Shown piece after piece: positions 9,170 to 18,104 of a DNA stretch of 64,000 nt. Every line of letters begins with the position of its first letter. Position 1 is the stretch's first letter. The translations under genes were made by a program, and so were the position numbers. A model generated the notes under the pieces. It made no database searches, had not been told where the DNA came from, and saw only the letters and a list, made by a program, of their open reading frames with translations. Source of the DNA: Roseovarius amoyensis (GTDB lineage Bacteria; Pseudomonadota; Alphaproteobacteria; Rhodobacterales; Rhodobacteraceae); assembly GCF_003260265.1 (NCBI RefSeq), contig NZ_QITQ01000014.1, positions 1 through 64,000 of the forward strand, given 5' to 3'.

Positions 9170-9595
9170 ATGCGCTATTGGCTGTTCAAATCCGAACCGT
9201 CGACCTGGGGCTGGGATGACCAGTTGGCCAAGGGTGATGTGGGCGAGGAATGGGACGGCGTGCGCAACTATCAGGCCCGCAATTTCATGCGTGAGATGAA
9301 AGTGGGCGATCTGGGTTTCTTCTATCACAGCCAAAAGGAAAAGGCCGTGGTCGGCACCGTCGAGGTGATCGCCGAGGCCCACCCCGACAGCACCACCGAC
9401 AATCCGCGCTGGGAATGCGTCGATATCCGGGCGGTGGAAACGGCCCCCAATCCGGTGACGCTGGAGACAATCAAGGCCGATCCGCGCCTGTCGGAAATGG
9501 TCCTGGTCCGCAATTCGCGCCTGTCGGTGCAGCCGGTGACGCCAGAGGAATGGCGCATCGTCTGCGATCTTGCCGGGCTTTCCGCGACCAAATGA
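9170..9595 (+). CDS. EVE domain (PUA-like) protein
   Basis: The 141-residue protein begins MRYWLFKSEPSTWGWDD and contains WDGVRNYQARNFMREM, then GDLGFFYHS, the hallmark of the EVE domain (Thy28 family). The fold is PUA-like and is thought to bind modified bases in DNA or RNA through an aromatic pocket. The domain fills the whole protein. It is the fourth gene in the tsaD operon, a placement that fits RNA-modification biology but does not prove it. Confidence 0.92.
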   Translation: MRYWLFKSEPSTWGWDDQLAKGDVGEEWDGVRNYQARNFMREMKVGDLGFFYHSQKEKAVVGTVEVIAEAHPDSTTDNPRWECVDIRAVETAPNPVTLETIKADPRLSEMVLVRNSRLSVQPVTPEEWRIVCDLAGLSATK

Positions 9596-9669
9596 CGCCT
9601 GCCCGCCTGGGGCCGTGACTGGCACCCTTGCCGAGCCGTCAGGTTCTGACGATGCCGGAGTGCGAAACC

Positions 9670-10062
9670 ATGACTAAGAAACCCGATGAGACCCTGCCGC
9701 TGGTCTATGCCTGCTCGGGTTGTTCCAGCGCGGCGCAGATGGCCAACGACCTGGCGCTGAGGCTCGACCGTTCCGGCCTGGCCGAGATGTCGTGCATCGC
9801 CGGGGTGGGCGGGGACGTCAAACCGCTGGTGCGCACCGCGCAATCCGGCAGGCCGATCCTGGCGCTGGATGGGTGCCGGCTGAATTGCGTCAAATCCACC
9901 CTGGCCCGACATGGGGTGGAACCCGCGCGCCATGTCATGCTGGCTGAACACGGCGTGCGCAAGACACTGCACGCCGATTACGACATGGAAGAGGCCGACC
10001 GCGTCTATCAGGGTCTTGCGCGCGACCTGGCGGTGCAGCCCCTGATGGCGGATGCGGATTGA
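9670..10062 (+). CDS. DGC domain protein, putative metal-binding
   Basis: The 130-residue protein has paired cysteines in YACSGCSSAAQ, a Cys in MSCIAGVGG, and LALDGCRLNC. The last contains the Asp-Gly-Cys motif that names the DGC family, whose conserved cysteines probably bind zinc. No enzymatic activity is established. ATG 9670 is chosen because GGAG lies 10 bases upstream; ATG 9652 would add six residues. It follows the EVE gene by 74 bp and may be the end of the same transcript. A hairpin at 10094-10119 lies downstream. Confidence 0.8.
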   Translation: MTKKPDETLPLVYACSGCSSAAQMANDLALRLDRSGLAEMSCIAGVGGDVKPLVRTAQSGRPILALDGCRLNCVKSTLARHGVEPARHVMLAEHGVRKTLHADYDMEEADRVYQGLARDLAVQPLMADAD

Positions 10063-10093
10063 CGGTCTGAAAACAGTAAACGAAATCAACGGA

Positions 10094-10119
10094 GGATGCC
10101 GGACAGACGACCGGCACCC
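10094..10119 (+). terminator. Hairpin after the DGC gene, probable terminator without T-run
   Basis: A 6-bp perfect stem (10097-10102 with 10111-10116, loop of 8 nt) is extended by two more GC pairs across a mismatch. It lies 32 bases after the DGC stop. No run of T follows, so termination is only likely. Confidence 0.4.
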
Positions 10120-10295
10120 CCCGTTCCCCACGTGCTCCCTACACACCACACGCGAAACTGAATTGAGGTTGCGGCCGTCCTGGCCCTTGCCGGTATTCTA
10201 GCTCATCGGCCTGCGTCGGCCAAACCCTCGATATCTGCAATTCGCCTAAAATCAGTCCGAACCGCGCCGCCGCGCGTTAGCAACAAGTTGAAATG

Positions 10296-10310
10296 TTAAG
10301 CCATTGCTAA
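10296..10310. promoter_or_regulatory. CtrA-like box upstream of motB
   Basis: TTAA (10296-10299), seven bases, then CTAA (10307-10310): seven of eight positions fit the TTAA-N7-TTAA CtrA consensus. It lies about 35 bp before the motB start, in the leader of the motB-flgE-flgK-flgL-flgI direction. Confidence 0.55.
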
Positions 10311-10344
10311 TGCTCGCCATGCTAGCCCGGTTCCGGGTGGTGAA

Positions 10345-11238
10345 ATGGTGGTGAACATGACTGCGCCGGGTGACAACGCTGCGCCGATCATCATCAGACG
10401 GAGAAAGGTCATCAAGGCTGGCGGCCATCATGGCGGCGCCTGGAAGGTGGCATACGCCGACTTTGTGACCGCGATGATGGCATTTTTCCTGCTGATGTGG
10501 CTGTTGAACGCAACGACGGAAAAACAACGCAAGGGGATCGCGGACTATTTCAGTCCGACCATTCCGATCAACCGCATTTCCGGCGGTGGTGACGGGGATT
10601 TCGGCGGTGACAGCCTGTTTTCGGAAAACAGCCTTGCGTATAATGGCGTCGGCGGCAGCCGGCGCGCGGTCAGCGAGGAAGAACGCAACCGCGGCGACCT
10701 GGGCCTGAGCGGCGAGGGTGCCGAGGGTGCGCCCGAACCGAACCGCCCGAGCGCCGAACCAGCCGGAGAATTCGCCGCTGTCAGCGAACACCTGCAGGGC
10801 CGCAGCGGCGAAAGCGAGGTCTCTGCCCAGATGCTGCGCCACATGCGCACCCGCGTCACCGACGAGGGACTGATCATCGAGCTTTTCGATCTGGACGGCG
10901 CGCCACTTTTCGACCCTGACACCGCCGAAACGACACCGCTGCTGCGCGATCTGGCCGCGCTGGTGGCGTCGGCCGCTGGGTTGGTCACAAACGGTGTCGC
11001 GGTCGAGGCGCATACCCGCGCACGCCCGATCGTCGCCGCCGAAAACCCGGCCTGGAATCTGTCAGCCGCACGCGCGAATGCCATGCGTGCGCTGCTGGAA
11101 GAACAGAAGCTGGAGACCGGGCGCCTGCGCCGCGTGACCGGCCACGCCGACCGCGAACCGGCGATCACGAACCCGCTGGCGATCCGCAACAACCGGATAG
11201 AGGTGATCCTGCTGCGGTCGGATACGCCGCGCGAATGA
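10345..11238 (+). CDS. motB: Flagellar stator protein MotB
   Basis: The 297-residue protein has the MotB N-terminus: a short basic cytosolic segment, then one membrane helix in which YADFVTAMMAFFLLMWLL holds the proton-binding Asp39. The C-terminal half is an OmpA-like peptidoglycan-binding domain ending VTGHADREPAI with NNRIEVIL. A 100-residue Gly/Glu-rich linker lies between. With MotA it forms the proton-driven stator. motA is not adjacent; it lies 10 kb away in the same cluster. ATG 10345 is used; ATG 10357 is also possible. A CtrA-like box lies just upstream. Confidence 0.93.
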   Translation: MVVNMTAPGDNAAPIIIRRRKVIKAGGHHGGAWKVAYADFVTAMMAFFLLMWLLNATTEKQRKGIADYFSPTIPINRISGGGDGDFGGDSLFSENSLAYNGVGGSRRAVSEEERNRGDLGLSGEGAEGAPEPNRPSAEPAGEFAAVSEHLQGRSGESEVSAQMLRHMRTRVTDEGLIIELFDLDGAPLFDPDTAETTPLLRDLAALVASAAGLVTNGVAVEAHTRARPIVAAENPAWNLSAARANAMRALLEEQKLETGRLRRVTGHADREPAITNPLAIRNNRIEVILLRSDTPRE

Positions 11239-11253
11239 TGCGGATTTTAGCTG

Positions 11254-11268
11254 TTAGCCTGCTGTTAA
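11254..11268. promoter_or_regulatory. CtrA-like box upstream of flgE
   Basis: TTAG (11254-11257), seven bases, then TTAA (11265-11268) followed by AT. Seven of eight consensus positions match. It is 57 bp before the flgE start, in the short gap after motB, so flgE probably has its own promoter. Confidence 0.6.
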
Positions 11269-11324
11269 ATCATCGCCCCTAGCCTGTGTCGTGAACGTAT
11301 CCGATACAGCAGAAAGGTGTATCC

Positions 11325-12626
11325 ATGACGATTTCCTCTTCGCTGAACGCCGGCGTCTCCGGGCTCAACTCCAACGCGATCCGCCTGGCGGCCATTTCCG
11401 ATAACATCGCCAACTCCGGCACCTACGGCTACAAGCGGGTCGAGGCCGATTTCGGCTCGCTCGTGCCATCGACTTCGGGCGGCGCCTATTCGGCCGGCGG
11501 CGTACGGGCCACGACCCAGCGCCTGATCGACGACTGGGGCTCGCTGATCACAACCGACAACGCCACAGACCTGGCGGTGAACGGGCGCGGGATGCTGCCG
11601 GTGGCCATGCTGAGCGAGGTCAATGTTTCCGGCAGCGACGCACAGATGCTGCTGACGACGACCGGATCGTTCCGCACCGATGCCCAGGGGCGGCTGGTCA
11701 CCGAATCGGGGCTGGTGCTGCTAGGATGGCCGGCCAATCCTGACGGTTCCGTTCCCGAATTTCCGCGCGATACCGACAACGGGCTGGAACCGGTCCGCAT
11801 CAACGCCAGCCAGCTCAGCGGTGAACCCACCACGCGGATCGGCCTTGGCGTCAACCTGCCGGCGACCGCCACTCAGTCGGATTCCACCGGCGCCAGCCAG
11901 ACCCTGTCGGTGGAATATTTCGACAATATCGGCATATCGCAGAGCCTGGATTTCGAATTCACGCCGACAGTGCCAGCCAGCGGGTCGTCGAACGAATGGA
12001 CGATGGTGCTCACCGATTCGGCGCAGGGCGGCGCGGTGGTCGGCGAATATGTCCTGACCTTCGACGATGCGCGCACCTCTGGCGGCACACTGTTGTCGGT
12101 GACCGCCACCACCGGCGGCGCATATGACGCGAACACCGGTTCGGTCATCATCAATGTCGATGGTGGCCCGATGGAACTGTCTCTCGGCATGCTGGGGTCC
12201 GCCGACGGTCTGAGCCAGCTATCCGACAGTTTCGCGCCGCTCTCGATCGACAAGGATGGCACGCCGGTCGGCACGATGGTGTCGGCAGAAGTCGACCAGA
12301 ACGGCTATGTTCATGCCTATTTCGACACTGGCGCGTCCCGGATCATCTATCAGGTTCCGCTGGTGGACGTGCCCAACCCCAACGGGATGGTGGCGATGGG
12401 GCACCAGACCTATCTGCCCTCGCCCGATAGCGGGCCGTTCTTCCTGTGGGATGCAGGCGGTGGTCCGACCGGCGAGGTTGCCGGCTATGCGCGAGAGGAA
12501 TCAGCCACCGACATCGCCGGCGAACTGACTGCGATGATCCAGACCCAGCGCGCCTATTCGTCGAACGCCAAGGTCATCCAGACCGTCGACGAAATGCTGC
12601 AGGAAACCACCAATATCAAACGCTGA
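11325..12626 (+). CDS. flgE: Flagellar hook protein FlgE
   Basis: The 433-residue protein begins MTISSSLNAGVSGLNSN and SDNIANSGTYGYKR, the rod/hook N-terminal motif. It ends with ELTAMIQTQRAYSSNAKVIQ, the matching C-terminal helix used for polymerisation. The middle carries the surface-exposed beta domains. Length and end motifs fit the hook subunit, which forms the universal joint outside the cell after export by the flagellar type III system. It is followed 36 bp later by flgK. A CtrA-like box lies 57 bp upstream. Confidence 0.95.
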   Translation: MTISSSLNAGVSGLNSNAIRLAAISDNIANSGTYGYKRVEADFGSLVPSTSGGAYSAGGVRATTQRLIDDWGSLITTDNATDLAVNGRGMLPVAMLSEVNVSGSDAQMLLTTTGSFRTDAQGRLVTESGLVLLGWPANPDGSVPEFPRDTDNGLEPVRINASQLSGEPTTRIGLGVNLPATATQSDSTGASQTLSVEYFDNIGISQSLDFEFTPTVPASGSSNEWTMVLTDSAQGGAVVGEYVLTFDDARTSGGTLLSVTATTGGAYDANTGSVIINVDGGPMELSLGMLGSADGLSQLSDSFAPLSIDKDGTPVGTMVSAEVDQNGYVHAYFDTGASRIIYQVPLVDVPNPNGMVAMGHQTYLPSPDSGPFFLWDAGGGPTGEVAGYAREESATDIAGELTAMIQTQRAYSSNAKVIQTVDEMLQETTNIKR

Positions 12627-12662
12627 TCGGCGGGTATGGCGGACTAACCAAAAGGATAACCG

Positions 12663-14102
12663 ATGAGTATTTCAAGCGCCCTGACCAACGCGCTGAGCGG
12701 GCTGACCGCCAATTCGGGGCAGGCGCAGGTCGTCTCGGCCAACATCGCCAACGCCCTGACCCCCGGATACGCGGCGCGCTCGATGGAACTGTCGGCGCGG
12801 GCGGTGGGCGGTTCCGGCGGGGTGGCAATGCAGGGGGTCGTGCGCAGGGTGGACCCCGGATTGCTGAGCGCCCGGCGCGGCGCCGATGCCGAGCTGGCGG
12901 ATATCGCGGTCAGGGCCGGGTTTCAGGCCGATCTGGAACAGTTGGCGGGCGGCCCCGACCAGCCCGATTCGCTGACCGGCCGGCTGGCCGCGTTGCAGGC
13001 GGACCTTGTCACCGCTGCCGCCGCACCCGAGGACGAGACCCGCCTGCAGGCAGTGGTGCAACAGGCCGGCACCCTGGCCGACAAGCTCAACGACATGTCG
13101 CAGAGCATCCAGCAATGGCGCAGCGATGCCGAAGCCGGGATCGAACAGGCGGTCTCGAGCGCCAACGTGCACCTGCACGAGGTTCACGCGCTCAACCTGC
13201 GCATTTCCGAAGCGGCCAGCACTGGCCGGCCCACCGCGGGTTTCGAGGATCAGCGCCGCGTCGCGCTTGACCAGCTGGCGGAACTGGTCCCGTTCCGTCT
13301 GGCCACACGCGACCATGGCGCCGTTGCCATCTATACCACCGATGGCGCGGTGCTGCTCGACAGCCGCCCGGCCGAACTGGGCTTTCAGGCCGTCAACGCG
13401 ATTGTGCCCCACATGACCGTCGAAAACGGGCTGTTGAACGGCCTGACGCTGAACGGCCGGGCAATTGCGCCGCCATCCGGTGGCGGCCGGATCGCCGGGC
13501 TGTTCGAGTTGCGTGACGAAATGGCGACCGATGCGCAGGCGCAGCTGGATGCGCTGGCGCGCGACCTCGTCGAACGGATGCAGGACCCCGCGCTCGACCC
13601 CACCCGCGCGCCCGGCGATGCCGGGCTGTTCACCGATGCGGGCGCGACCTTTGATCCGGCCGATGAAACCGGTCTGGCGCAGCGCATATCGCTGAATGCC
13701 CAGGTCGATCCAGATGCGGGCGGGGCCGTGTGGCGTCTGCGCGACAGACTTTACGCCAGCGCACCGGGCGATTCCGGGCAGGCATCGCTGTTGCACGACC
13801 TTTCCGCCGCGCTTGACGGGCGGGGCGCACTGGCGTCAGGCGAACTCGGCGCGACCGAACGCAGCTTTTCTGGCCATGCCGCGACACTGGTGTCGCGTAT
13901 CGGCCAGGACCGTCTCTCGCTTGACCAGAACATGGCATCGACGGCGGCGCAACAGGCTGGCCTGCTTGAGGCCGAGCAGGCGATGGGCGTCGATACCGAT
14001 GCCGAGATGCAGCATCTGCTGCTGATCGAACAGGCCTACACCGCAAACGCACGGGTGATCGAGGTGATCGGAGGGCTGATAGATGAACTGCTGGGGATCT
14101 GA
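12663..14102 (+). CDS. flgK: Flagellar hook-associated protein 1 (FlgK)
   Basis: The 479-residue protein starts MSISSALTNALSGLTAN, with VVSANIANALTPGYAARS, a variant of the rod/hook family N-terminus. It ends LLLIEQAYTANARVIEVIGGL, the family C-terminal helix. The central part is rich in helical Asp/Gln repeats. FlgK is the first hook-filament junction protein. Its place directly before flgL is the standard order and decides between FlgK and FlgE-like paralogues. The spacing to flgL is 3 bp, so the pair is probably co-translated. Confidence 0.92.
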   Translation: MSISSALTNALSGLTANSGQAQVVSANIANALTPGYAARSMELSARAVGGSGGVAMQGVVRRVDPGLLSARRGADAELADIAVRAGFQADLEQLAGGPDQPDSLTGRLAALQADLVTAAAAPEDETRLQAVVQQAGTLADKLNDMSQSIQQWRSDAEAGIEQAVSSANVHLHEVHALNLRISEAASTGRPTAGFEDQRRVALDQLAELVPFRLATRDHGAVAIYTTDGAVLLDSRPAELGFQAVNAIVPHMTVENGLLNGLTLNGRAIAPPSGGGRIAGLFELRDEMATDAQAQLDALARDLVERMQDPALDPTRAPGDAGLFTDAGATFDPADETGLAQRISLNAQVDPDAGGAVWRLRDRLYASAPGDSGQASLLHDLSAALDGRGALASGELGATERSFSGHAATLVSRIGQDRLSLDQNMASTAAQQAGLLEAEQAMGVDTDAEMQHLLLIEQAYTANARVIEVIGGLIDELLGI

Positions 14103-14105
14103 GAC

Positions 14106-15116
14106 ATGACACTGACCTCGATTGGCGATCTGTCGCGCGGCTTTGCCCTGAAACGCCAGAGCGTGGCGCTGAAACAGGCCCTGACACGGCTGGGCACCGA
14201 GGTCTCGACCGGACACGCCGCCGACCCGGTTGCGCAACTGGGCGGCAACACCGCCCGGCTGTCACGGATCGAACATGACCTTGCTCTTGCCTCCAGCTAT
14301 CGCGACACCGTCTCGGCGGCCCGGACTACCGCCGAGACGATGCAGACCGCGCTGCAGCGCATCGGGGACGATACCGATGCGCTGGTCGATACCCTGGTGC
14401 TGGCCGGAGCGGATGCACGCCCATCGGGAATCACTCTAGCCACGGCCGAGGCCGGTGCGACGCTCGAAGGCATGGTTTCGGCGCTTAATACCGGGGTAGC
14501 CGATCGGCAGCTCTTTTCCGGCGCCGCCGTGGACACCGCCCCGCTGATCCCGGCCGGTGATATCCTGGCGCAGCTGCGCATCACGATGGCCGCCGCCAGT
14601 ACCCCTGCCGATGTAGAGGCGGCCGCCGATGCCTTTTTCGACACCTCCGGCGGCGCCTTCGAGACACTTGTCTATCGCGGCGCGGCGAACGATCTGGCCC
14701 CTGTCGACCTGGGCGCCGGCGAAACCGCAACTTTGGACCTGCGCGCCGATGACGCTGCGTTCCGCGACACGCTGAAATATACCGCGCTCGCCGCGCTTGC
14801 CGGTGATAGCGGGCTGACCTTGACCGAGGATGCACGCCGCGGCGTGCTGGACCGGGCCCTTGACGGCCTGCTGGGTGCCAGGGATGCGCTATCGGGCAGG
14901 CAGGCCACGCTGGGGCTGGCCGAAAACCGCATCGCGCAGGCCGACGCGCGGATCGGGGCAGAGACCGCAGCGCTTGAAATAGCGCGCAACACACTGTTGT
15001 CGGTCGACTCCTACCAAGCCGCAACCGAGTTGGAGGCCGTGCGCCTGCAGCTCGAAACCGTCTATTCCGTCACCGCCCGTCTTTCCCGTCTCAGTCTGGT
15101 GAATTTCCTGTCATGA
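14106..15116 (+). CDS. flgL: Flagellar hook-associated protein 3 (FlgL), flagellin-like
   Basis: The 336-residue protein starts MTLTSIGDLSRGFALKRQ and contains a flagellin-type N-terminal coil with STGHAADPVAQLGGN. It closes with NTLLSVDSYQAATELEAVRLQLE and VTARLSRLSLVNFLS, as in flagellin C-termini. FlgL links FlgK to the filament. It overlaps flgI by 4 bp (ATGA at 15113), which indicates translational coupling to the P-ring gene. Confidence 0.9.
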   Translation: MTLTSIGDLSRGFALKRQSVALKQALTRLGTEVSTGHAADPVAQLGGNTARLSRIEHDLALASSYRDTVSAARTTAETMQTALQRIGDDTDALVDTLVLAGADARPSGITLATAEAGATLEGMVSALNTGVADRQLFSGAAVDTAPLIPAGDILAQLRITMAAASTPADVEAAADAFFDTSGGAFETLVYRGAANDLAPVDLGAGETATLDLRADDAAFRDTLKYTALAALAGDSGLTLTEDARRGVLDRALDGLLGARDALSGRQATLGLAENRIAQADARIGAETAALEIARNTLLSVDSYQAATELEAVRLQLETVYSVTARLSRLSLVNFLS

Positions 15117-16225
15117 TCCGCATCCTTCTGTCCGCTGTCATCCTCTGCTTCGTGGCGCTTTCGGGCGGCCCGGCCCCCGCCACCGCGATCAGGATCAAGG
15201 ACCTGGTCGATTTCGACGGCGTGCGCAGCAACGACCTTGTCGGTTACGGGCTGGTGGTGGGGCTGAACGGCACCGGCGATGGCCTGCGCAACGCGCCCTT
15301 CACCGAAGAGATCATGTCGAACATCCTCGAACGGCTTGGCGTCAACGTCACCGGCGAACAGTTCCGGCCCAAAAATGTCGCGGCCGTGCTGGTGACCGCC
15401 AGCATGCCACCCTTTGCGCGCGCGGGCTCGCAGATCGACGTCACCGTTTCGGCCATCGGCGATGCCGACAGCCTGCTGGGCGGCACACTGGTGATGACCC
15501 CGCTCAACGCCGCCGATGGCGATATCTATGCCGTTGCGCAGGGGGCGATCATCGCCGGCGGCGCATCGGCCCGGGGCGAAGGTGGCAGCGTGGTCGAAGG
15601 TGTGCCCACCGCCGGAATGATCCCGTCCGGCGCACGGATCGAGCGCGAGATCGACTTCGAACTATCGAGCCTGGACCAGATCAGGCTGGGCCTGCGCGAG
15701 CCGGATTTCACCACAGCAGCCCGGATCGAGACCGTGATCAACAGGGCGTTTGGACGCCGGGTTGCCTTGATGCTTGATCCGGGAACGGTGCGGCTGGATA
15801 TCGACGCAACAGGCAGCCGCTCGACGGCGCATGCGCTGCGCCAGGTCGAAAACCTGCTGGTCGAGCCCGAGCGCAAGGCGCGCGTTGTCGTCGACCAGCG
15901 GTCAGGCACCATCGTCATGGGCGAGGATGTGCGCATCTCTCGGGTCGCGGTCGCCCAGGGAAACCTGACACTCAGGGTCGAAGAGGCGCCGCTGGTGTCG
16001 CAGCCGAACCCGTTTTCCGAGGGCGAAACCGTCATCGTGCCGCGCACCCGGGCCGAACTGGAGGAAGATCCGGGGATCGGTCTGGCCGAGGTCGCCGAAG
16101 GCACCAGCCTGTCGCAGGTGATCGCCGGGCTGAACGCGCTGGGCACCTCGCCACGCGACATGATCGACATCCTCAAGAGCATCAACGCCGCCGGGGCGCT
16201 GCACGCGGAATTCGTGGTTCGCTGA
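15113..16225 (+). CDS. flgI: Flagellar P-ring protein FlgI
   Basis: The 370-residue precursor has a Sec signal peptide (residues about 1-25, ending GGPAPATA). It continues with RIKDLVDFDGVRSNDLVGYG and VVGLNGTGDG, which are near-invariant in FlgI. It ends with LSQVIAGLNALGTSPRDMID and HAEFVVR. FlgI polymerises in the periplasm around the rod to form the P ring. It is the last plus-strand gene of this operon. The gap 16226-16474 before the convergent fliP shows no gene; a 7-bp inverted repeat (16228-16234 with 16262-16268) might help terminate. Confidence 0.97.
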   Translation: MIRILLSAVILCFVALSGGPAPATAIRIKDLVDFDGVRSNDLVGYGLVVGLNGTGDGLRNAPFTEEIMSNILERLGVNVTGEQFRPKNVAAVLVTASMPPFARAGSQIDVTVSAIGDADSLLGGTLVMTPLNAADGDIYAVAQGAIIAGGASARGEGGSVVEGVPTAGMIPSGARIEREIDFELSSLDQIRLGLREPDFTTAARIETVINRAFGRRVALMLDPGTVRLDIDATGSRSTAHALRQVENLLVEPERKARVVVDQRSGTIVMGEDVRISRVAVAQGNLTLRVEEAPLVSQPNPFSEGETVIVPRTRAELEEDPGIGLAEVAEGTSLSQVIAGLNALGTSPRDMIDILKSINAAGALHAEFVVR

Positions 16226-16474
16226 GCGCGGCACCGGGCTGCCGCAGGGCCGGGCACCAGCGTGCCGCACGCGCGTTGCGGTTCAGGCTTGTTATCGTGC
16301 CTAGCGTCGGGTCTTGGCTGCCCGCTGATGTGCGTGTCTTGCTGGCCTGTCGCCGGGGTTCACCATCACAAAGCCGAGGCATGGAGGGATATTTCAGGAG
16401 AGGCCCGGACTGGCGACGCGCGGTTTCGAACGCGTCAGGTCAGCGGTTGCGTAGGTATCCCTTGGGCAACGGCC

Positions 16475-17209
16475 TCAGAAATAGCCCCGTACCAGCGCGT
16501 CGGCGATCAGCGTCCAGCCATCGGCGACGACGAAAAACGCCAGCTTGAAGGGCAAAGAGACCACCACCGGCGGCACCATCATCATCCCCATCGACATCAG
16601 GATTGCAGCCACCACCAGGTCGATGATCAGGAATGGCAGGAACACCAGGAAACCGATCTGAAAGGCGCGCGCGATCTCGGACAGGAGGAAGCTGGGCACC
16701 AGCACTGACAGCGGCGCGTCGGCGGCGGGCACGGGCGTGCCGCCCTGCGGCCTGAGCGCGCTGAGGGTGGCAAGGGTGTCAGGGTCGACGCGGCCGGCCA
16801 TGAAGGTGCGGAACGGTTCCAGCACCAGCGGGATCGCGGTTTCGGTGTCCGTCCGGCCATCCAACAGCGGGTCGATGCCCGCCGTCCAGGCCTGCGTGAA
16901 CACCGGTTCCATCACGAAATAGGTCAGGAACAGCGCCAGGCTGACTATCAGCATGTTGGGCGGCGATTGCTGCAGGCCAATACCCTGCCGCAGGATCGCC
17001 AGCACCGTGACGATGAAGGGAAAGCAGGTGATCATGATCGCCAGCCCCGGCGCCAGGCTGAGCACGGTGATCAGCACGATCAGCTGGATCGTGCGCAGCG
17101 AAAGCGATTCGCCATCGCCCAGCGACAAGGTGATGTCCTGCGCCATCGCCGGCGACGACACCAACAGCACCAGGCCCGCCGCCAGCATGAGGGGGATGAT
17201 CCGCCTCAT
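16475..17209 (-). CDS. fliP: Flagellar export gate protein FliP
   Basis: The 244-residue protein has an N-terminal signal-like helix ending SPAMAQ, then FliP membrane segments with the conserved FPFIVTVLAILRQGIG and QSPPNMLIVSLALFLT. Its C-terminal part holds AFQIGFLVFLPFLIIDLVV and MGMMMVPPVVVSLPFKL. FliP forms the core pore of the export gate with FliQ and FliR, which are encoded elsewhere in this cluster. It is the last gene of the minus-strand fliF-fliH-fliN-fliP unit and overlaps fliN by 4 bp. Confidence 0.97.
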   Translation of the reverse strand: MRRIIPLMLAAGLVLLVSSPAMAQDITLSLGDGESLSLRTIQLIVLITVLSLAPGLAIMITCFPFIVTVLAILRQGIGLQQSPPNMLIVSLALFLTYFVMEPVFTQAWTAGIDPLLDGRTDTETAIPLVLEPFRTFMAGRVDPDTLATLSALRPQGGTPVPAADAPLSVLVPSFLLSEIARAFQIGFLVFLPFLIIDLVVAAILMSMGMMMVPPVVVSLPFKLAFFVVADGWTLIADALVRGYF

Positions 17210-17505
17210 TCGATGCCGTCATGCAGGTCGGCGACCTCGGTCAGCCGCACCGCCAGTTGCCCCGCGGCGTCGCCATCCATCTCTTCCAGCTCGCCTCGGG
17301 CAATCAGGCGATTGCCGACATAGAGCTCGACCGGGTCATTCACGCGCCGGTCAAGCGGCAGCACCGCGTTCCGTTCCATCCGCAGCAGTTCGCGGATCAG
17401 CGGCCGTGTCTTGCCCACCGAGATGGTGATCTCGATCGGAACCGTCGAAAAGGGGCTGCGCAGATCGGGTCCAGGGGCCGGTTTGGGGGTGTCTGCATCG
17501 TCCAT
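17206..17505 (-). CDS. fliN: Flagellar motor switch protein FliN
   Basis: The 99-residue protein is a single SpoA/FliN C-ring domain: VPIEITISVGKTRPLIRELL, then NDPVELYVGNRLIARGELEE and LAVRLTEV. These correspond to the conserved FliN core. FliN forms the base of the C ring and binds FliH during export. It starts where fliH ends (overlap at 17505) and overlaps fliP by 4 bp. No fliM or fliG gene accompanies it in this window, which is unusual for a C-ring gene. Confidence 0.93.
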   Translation of the reverse strand: MDDADTPKPAPGPDLRSPFSTVPIEITISVGKTRPLIRELLRMERNAVLPLDRRVNDPVELYVGNRLIARGELEEMDGDAAGQLAVRLTEVADLHDGIE

Positions 17506-18104
17506 CAGGCGGTCTCCTTTGCGGTGGGGGCGGTTTCCTGAAAAAAGCTGTCGGTGGCATCGCGAATCCCGTCCAGGACTCCTTGCAGGTCAATCTCGCG
17601 TTCGGTGGCGTCGCCGATGCGCAGTTGCACCTGCCCTTCGGCCAGCGTGTCATCCTGCCGGATCGCGATCGGAAATCCGGCATCCTGTGGCAGCACGGCC
17701 TGCAGGGCCGCGGCGCTGGCCGGGGCGGTCGTCAGGATCACCGGCTGCGGGCCACAGGCGGCGATCTCTTTCTCGATCAGGGCGGCCACGCGCATGCCAA
17801 GCGTAGCGTGGGCCAGTTCAGGCAGGACGACGTTCACCGTCTGGCCGATCAACGGCCGCATGGCGGCGACTAAGCCGGCATAGGCCTCGTCATAGGTAAA
17901 GGACAGGTCGCGGATGTTGCGGGCGAAATCCTCTGACAGGTGGGTGCTGCTGTCCTGCTGGGCCTTGGCGGAATCGTCCCACCCGGCCTGATAGCCCCGT
18001 TCGAAGGCCTCGAGCTTCAGCTCCTCGACCTTCACATCCGACAACACCGCGCCGGTGTTGCCGCCGCTCTCGGTAAAGTCCTCCAACAGGTCAGAGAGGG
18101 GCAT
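17505..18104 (-). CDS. fliH: FliH-like flagellar assembly protein
   Basis: The 199-residue protein has an acidic N-terminus, then EELKLEAFERGYQAGWDD, the typical GYxAGW-type FliH/YscL segment. A helical region and a C-terminal domain ending before FQETAP follow. FliH binds the ATPase FliI and FliN and brings export substrates to the gate. The position between fliF and fliN, with 1-bp stop/start overlaps on both sides, supports the call. FliH proteins diverge strongly, so the assignment is by motif and neighbourhood. Confidence 0.75.
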   Translation of the reverse strand: MPLSDLLEDFTESGGNTGAVLSDVKVEELKLEAFERGYQAGWDDSAKAQQDSSTHLSEDFARNIRDLSFTYDEAYAGLVAAMRPLIGQTVNVVLPELAHATLGMRVAALIEKEIAACGPQPVILTTAPASAAALQAVLPQDAGFPIAIRQDDTLAEGQVQLRIGDATEREIDLQGVLDGIRDATDSFFQETAPTAKETA